DNA from: Peterkaempfera griseoplana
GTDB taxonomy: Bacteria > Actinomycetota > Actinomycetes > Streptomycetales > Streptomycetaceae
Direction: 5' to 3'
Length of the DNA: 64,000 nt
Assembly: GCF_001418575.1 (NCBI RefSeq)
Contig: NZ_LIQR01000047.1
Location: 1 to 64,000, forward strand
Shown here piece by piece: positions 61,906 to 64,000 of the stretch. The notes beneath the pieces were generated by a model that was not told the origin of the DNA, searched no databases, and saw only the letters and a program-made list of their open reading frames with translations. Within the stretch, counting starts at the first letter, position 1. Each line of letters opens with the position of its first letter. Both the position numbers and the translations under genes were made by a program.

Positions 61906-62553
61906 ATGGGCAACGATGCCGACGCTGTGGTGCAGGAGCAGATCACCTACTACCGGGCCCGCGCGGCCGAGTACGACCGGGTCTACGCCGAGCGCGAGGA
62001 CCTGAGGCAGTTGCTGCCCCTGATCGACACACTCCCGGTCACGGGAGACGTGCTGGAGCTGGCCTGCGGAACCGGCCAGTGGACCAGCCTGCTCGCTGCC
62101 CGGGCCCGCTCGGTGACGGCCGTCGATGCCGCACCCGAGGCGCTGGCCATCGCCCAGGACCGCGTGAAGTCCACAACGGTCCGGTTCACCTGCGCCGACG
62201 TCTTCACCTGGCGCCCACCCCGCCGCTACGACACCGTCTTCTTCGCCTTCTGGCTCTCCCACGTACCGCCGGAGCGACTGCCCGCCTTCTGGAACACCGT
62301 CGCAGACGCCCTCACTCCCACGGGCAAGGTCATCTTCATCGACAACGGCCCGGAAGAGGCCGCGAGCGAGGACCTCCTCATCGGGCAGCCCGTCCCTTCA
62401 GTACGTCGCCGCCTCGACAACGGCAGTGAATACCGCATCGTCAAGGTCTTCCCCGACCCCGACCAACTCGTCAGGGACCTGAGCGCCTGGGGGTGGTCGG
62501 CCCAAGTCCGGCCGGTCGGCACCCGCTTCCTCGCGGGCACGGCTGCCCGCTGA
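61906..62553 (+). CDS. class I SAM-dependent methyltransferase
   Basis: A 215-residue methyltransferase. Motif I is VLELACGTGQWT, motif II lies around VTAVDAAPEAL, FTCADVFTW is the post-II acidic site, and FAFWLSHVPPERL and GKVIFIDNG are later motifs. This is a Methyltransf_11/25-like small-molecule enzyme; the substrate is unknown. ATG 61906 is preferred; an in-frame ATG at 61870 would add 12 residues. Little leader sequence is seen, so a leaderless mRNA is possible. Confidence 0.88.
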   Translation: MGNDADAVVQEQITYYRARAAEYDRVYAEREDLRQLLPLIDTLPVTGDVLELACGTGQWTSLLAARARSVTAVDAAPEALAIAQDRVKSTTVRFTCADVFTWRPPRRYDTVFFAFWLSHVPPERLPAFWNTVADALTPTGKVIFIDNGPEEAASEDLLIGQPVPSVRRRLDNGSEYRIVKVFPDPDQLVRDLSAWGWSAQVRPVGTRFLAGTAAR

Positions 62554-62654
62554 CCGTGGCCGGCTGACGACCCTCTGCCCTCCCAGCAGCAGCCAAGCCG
62601 CGCGATCGCCGCATCTCCTCGGCGTCCACCGGACACGGGCGATACCTTGCCGCC

Positions 62655-63479
62655 ATGTGCATCTCGACGGGCGAGGCCGTGTTCTCCGGCACGATTGCGT
62701 ACTGCGGGCGCCGGCACCACCCCGTGCACGGCCTCATCCACGTCCTGGGCTACCAGAACACCGCCGTCAACCTGGCGGACGGGCCGAACGCCATGCTGCT
62801 GCACCTGCCCGCCGGGCAACTCACGCCCCGGCACTTCCTCTCGGCCGGACGCACCGGGGACGTCCTTCACCGCATGGTCGCCGCTGTCGAACCCGCCCCC
62901 GCAGCGGTCGACGACATCGCATGGATGAGTGCGGAACCCCAACCCGTCCAGATATTCGACCATGACGTCTACACGGTGATCCTGGCCGCCGGCCCCACCG
63001 CGGTCCCCGCCGCGCTGCAGCGGGTGCCGCCGCACCGGCGCCCCACCCTCGACCCGGACCTCCTGCACTTCTACGCCGACCGCTTCCCCAGCCACACCAT
63101 CGCCGTGTGCTGCTTCGACAACGCCGACGCGCAGCGCGCCAAGCCCCTGCTGCTGTGGTACCCGCCCCTCGACCCCGACCGGCTGACCGTACCGGCCCTG
63201 GACAGTCATACCGGAGCTGCCCCGGACCTCGACGCCTCCGTACCCGTGGACCACTGGGTCCTGTTCTCCACCGACCAGGCCCCCTCCAGCTGGGGCGCAC
63301 CCGTCGTGTATCCCGGGGAGATGCGCCACCACCTGCGCGCGTTCCTCCCCGCCACCATCGTGGGCCGGCACTACGGCGGCGGACAGACCCTGCCCAACGG
63401 AGACTTCACCATCAGCCACCGCGATCTGCTCAACGGCGACCTCGACCGCATCGAACGCCTGCAACCGCCCCGCCGCTGA
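62655..63479 (+). CDS. hypothetical protein
   Basis: A 274-residue protein I do not recognise. It begins MCISTGEAVFSGTIAYCGRR and contains HHPVHGLIHVLGYQNTAVNL, then LLHLPAGQLTPRHFLSAGRT, VDHWVLFSTDQAPSSWG and near the end TIVGRHYGGGQTLPNGDFTI. The N-terminal Cys followed by small residues is notable (MCIS could expose Cys2, an Ntn-type position), but no known active site follows. No signal peptide or membrane segment is seen. It is probably cytosolic. Confidence 0.75.
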   Translation: MCISTGEAVFSGTIAYCGRRHHPVHGLIHVLGYQNTAVNLADGPNAMLLHLPAGQLTPRHFLSAGRTGDVLHRMVAAVEPAPAAVDDIAWMSAEPQPVQIFDHDVYTVILAAGPTAVPAALQRVPPHRRPTLDPDLLHFYADRFPSHTIAVCCFDNADAQRAKPLLLWYPPLDPDRLTVPALDSHTGAAPDLDASVPVDHWVLFSTDQAPSSWGAPVVYPGEMRHHLRAFLPATIVGRHYGGGQTLPNGDFTISHRDLLNGDLDRIERLQPPRR

Positions 63480-63505
63480 AAGAAGCAGGACGGACGGGAG
63501 GCCGG

Positions 63506-63632
63506 ATGTCGACCGAACCCCACATCATCCGTGTCGTGGACTGGAACAGCCACGCCCGGGACTTCGAGCTGCAGCCGCAGAACCCGGAGCCGTGCGGAGC
63601 ACCGCCAGGGCCGGCCGCTACGCTCCACCGTC
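63506..63632 (+). other. possible short upstream reading frame
   Basis: ATG 63506, behind GGACGGGAGGCC, opens MSTEPHIIRVVDWNSHARDF, ELQPQNPEPC, which looks natural for about 30 residues. It then runs into the DUF2199 gene in another frame. It may be a truncated gene or chance. Confidence 0.25.
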
Positions 63633-64000
63633 ATGCCGACCGCGCACGCGTACACCTGTTCCTGCTGTCAGGGCCACCACAGCGGGCCTGCCCTGTCCTA
63701 CGGCGCCCCGGCACCCGATCTGTGGCACCCCGAGTACGCCCAGAACAAGGACACCTTTCTCATCGAGGATCTCTGCGTCATCAAGGGCCAGGCATTCTTC
63801 ATTCACGGCCTGATCGAGATCCCCATCACCGACACCGGCGACGTCTTCTTCTGGGGCGTCCGGGCCTCACTCAGCGCGGCCAGCTTCGCCCGCACCACGG
63901 ACCACTGGGACGACCCCCAGCGCGAACAGGAACCTCCCTACTTCGGCTGGCTGTCCACCGAACTGAGCCTCTACGGCGCACCGACCCGCGAACTGGCCGG
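63633..64000 (+). CDS. DUF2199 domain-containing protein, 5' part
   Basis: The gene starts at ATG 63633 and runs off the right edge; about 122 residues are seen. CSCCQGHHSGPALSYGAPAP, DLWHPE, then IEDLCVIKGQAFFIHGLIEI, VFFWGVRASLSAASF and EPPYFGWLSTELSLYG follow the DUF2199 pattern closely. The Cys-x-x-Cys...His near the N-terminus may bind zinc. Function unknown. Confidence 0.85.
   Translation, partial: MPTAHAYTCSCCQGHHSGPALSYGAPAPDLWHPEYAQNKDTFLIEDLCVIKGQAFFIHGLIEIPITDTGDVFFWGVRASLSAASFARTTDHWDDPQREQEPPYFGWLSTELSLYGAPTRELA

Noticed and set aside
1-64000. CRISPR arrays, tRNA or rRNA genes
   Set aside because: No regularly spaced direct repeats and no cloverleaf or rRNA-like sequence were noticed on reading either strand.

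Overview
The window is very high-GC DNA (third codon positions almost all G or C) with GTG starts, many twin-arginine and lipobox leaders, an ECF41-type sigma factor, a DevR/DevS-like two-component pair, NB-ARC regulators, and several IS and integrase remnants. This points to a Streptomyces or close relative, probably an accessory or chromosome-arm region: about fifteen decayed genes lie among the intact ones.

Layout. (1) 1-4.1 kb: a partial SDR beside a decayed MmyB-type regulator, a TetR/SDR divergent pair with paired operators, and an MFS exporter. (2) 4.5-26 kb: a plant-polysaccharide locus. On the minus strand, in order of transcription, are a ROK repressor, a sugar-binding lipoprotein, two CUT1 permeases, a secreted GH27, a secreted GH95 and a secreted SGNH/GDSL esterase. 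On the plus strand are a divergent cytoplasmic GH36 alpha-galactosidase, a large secreted right-handed beta-helix protein and a 1261-residue secreted subtilase. The secreted enzymes would trim alpha-galactosyl, L-fucosyl/L-galactosyl or L-arabinopyranosyl and acetyl groups. The ABC transporter would import oligosaccharides and GH36 would finish them inside. (3) 26-39 kb: small regulator/enzyme modules (MarR with membrane proteins, an NB-ARC regulator, a lipoprotein, a Nudix hydrolase, TetR/hydrolase/SDR, GntR with VOC-SDR), separated by fragments of IS630 and IS110 transposases, a glutamine amidotransferase, a TetR and a hemerythrin.

(4) 39.3-49.9 kb: a hypoxia/NO-type stress island. It holds a DevR-like response regulator, a tandem universal stress protein with an ABC-2 exporter, an aquaporin whose reading frame is joined to an ornithine carbamoyltransferase remnant, a DevS-like GAF histidine kinase that keeps the likely haem-ligand histidine, a pyridoxamine-oxidase-fold protein and a flavohemoprotein. 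An 18-bp dyad, CAGGGAC-N4-GGCCCTG, recurs in front of the stress protein, the oxidase-fold protein and the flavohemoprotein, with an N6 version before the OTC remnant. It is the best candidate here for an operator shared across the island.

(5) 50-64 kb: an ECF41 sigma factor with its divergent AhpD-like partner (which has lost the CxxC), an LLM oxidoreductase, an integrase remnant, a secreted repeat protein, a pair of unrecognised genes, a serine hydrolase, an acetyltransferase, a TetR/SDR/NADP-reductase module with a palindromic operator, a methyltransferase, an unrecognised protein and a partial DUF2199 protein. No tRNA, rRNA, CRISPR array or intact mobile element was seen.
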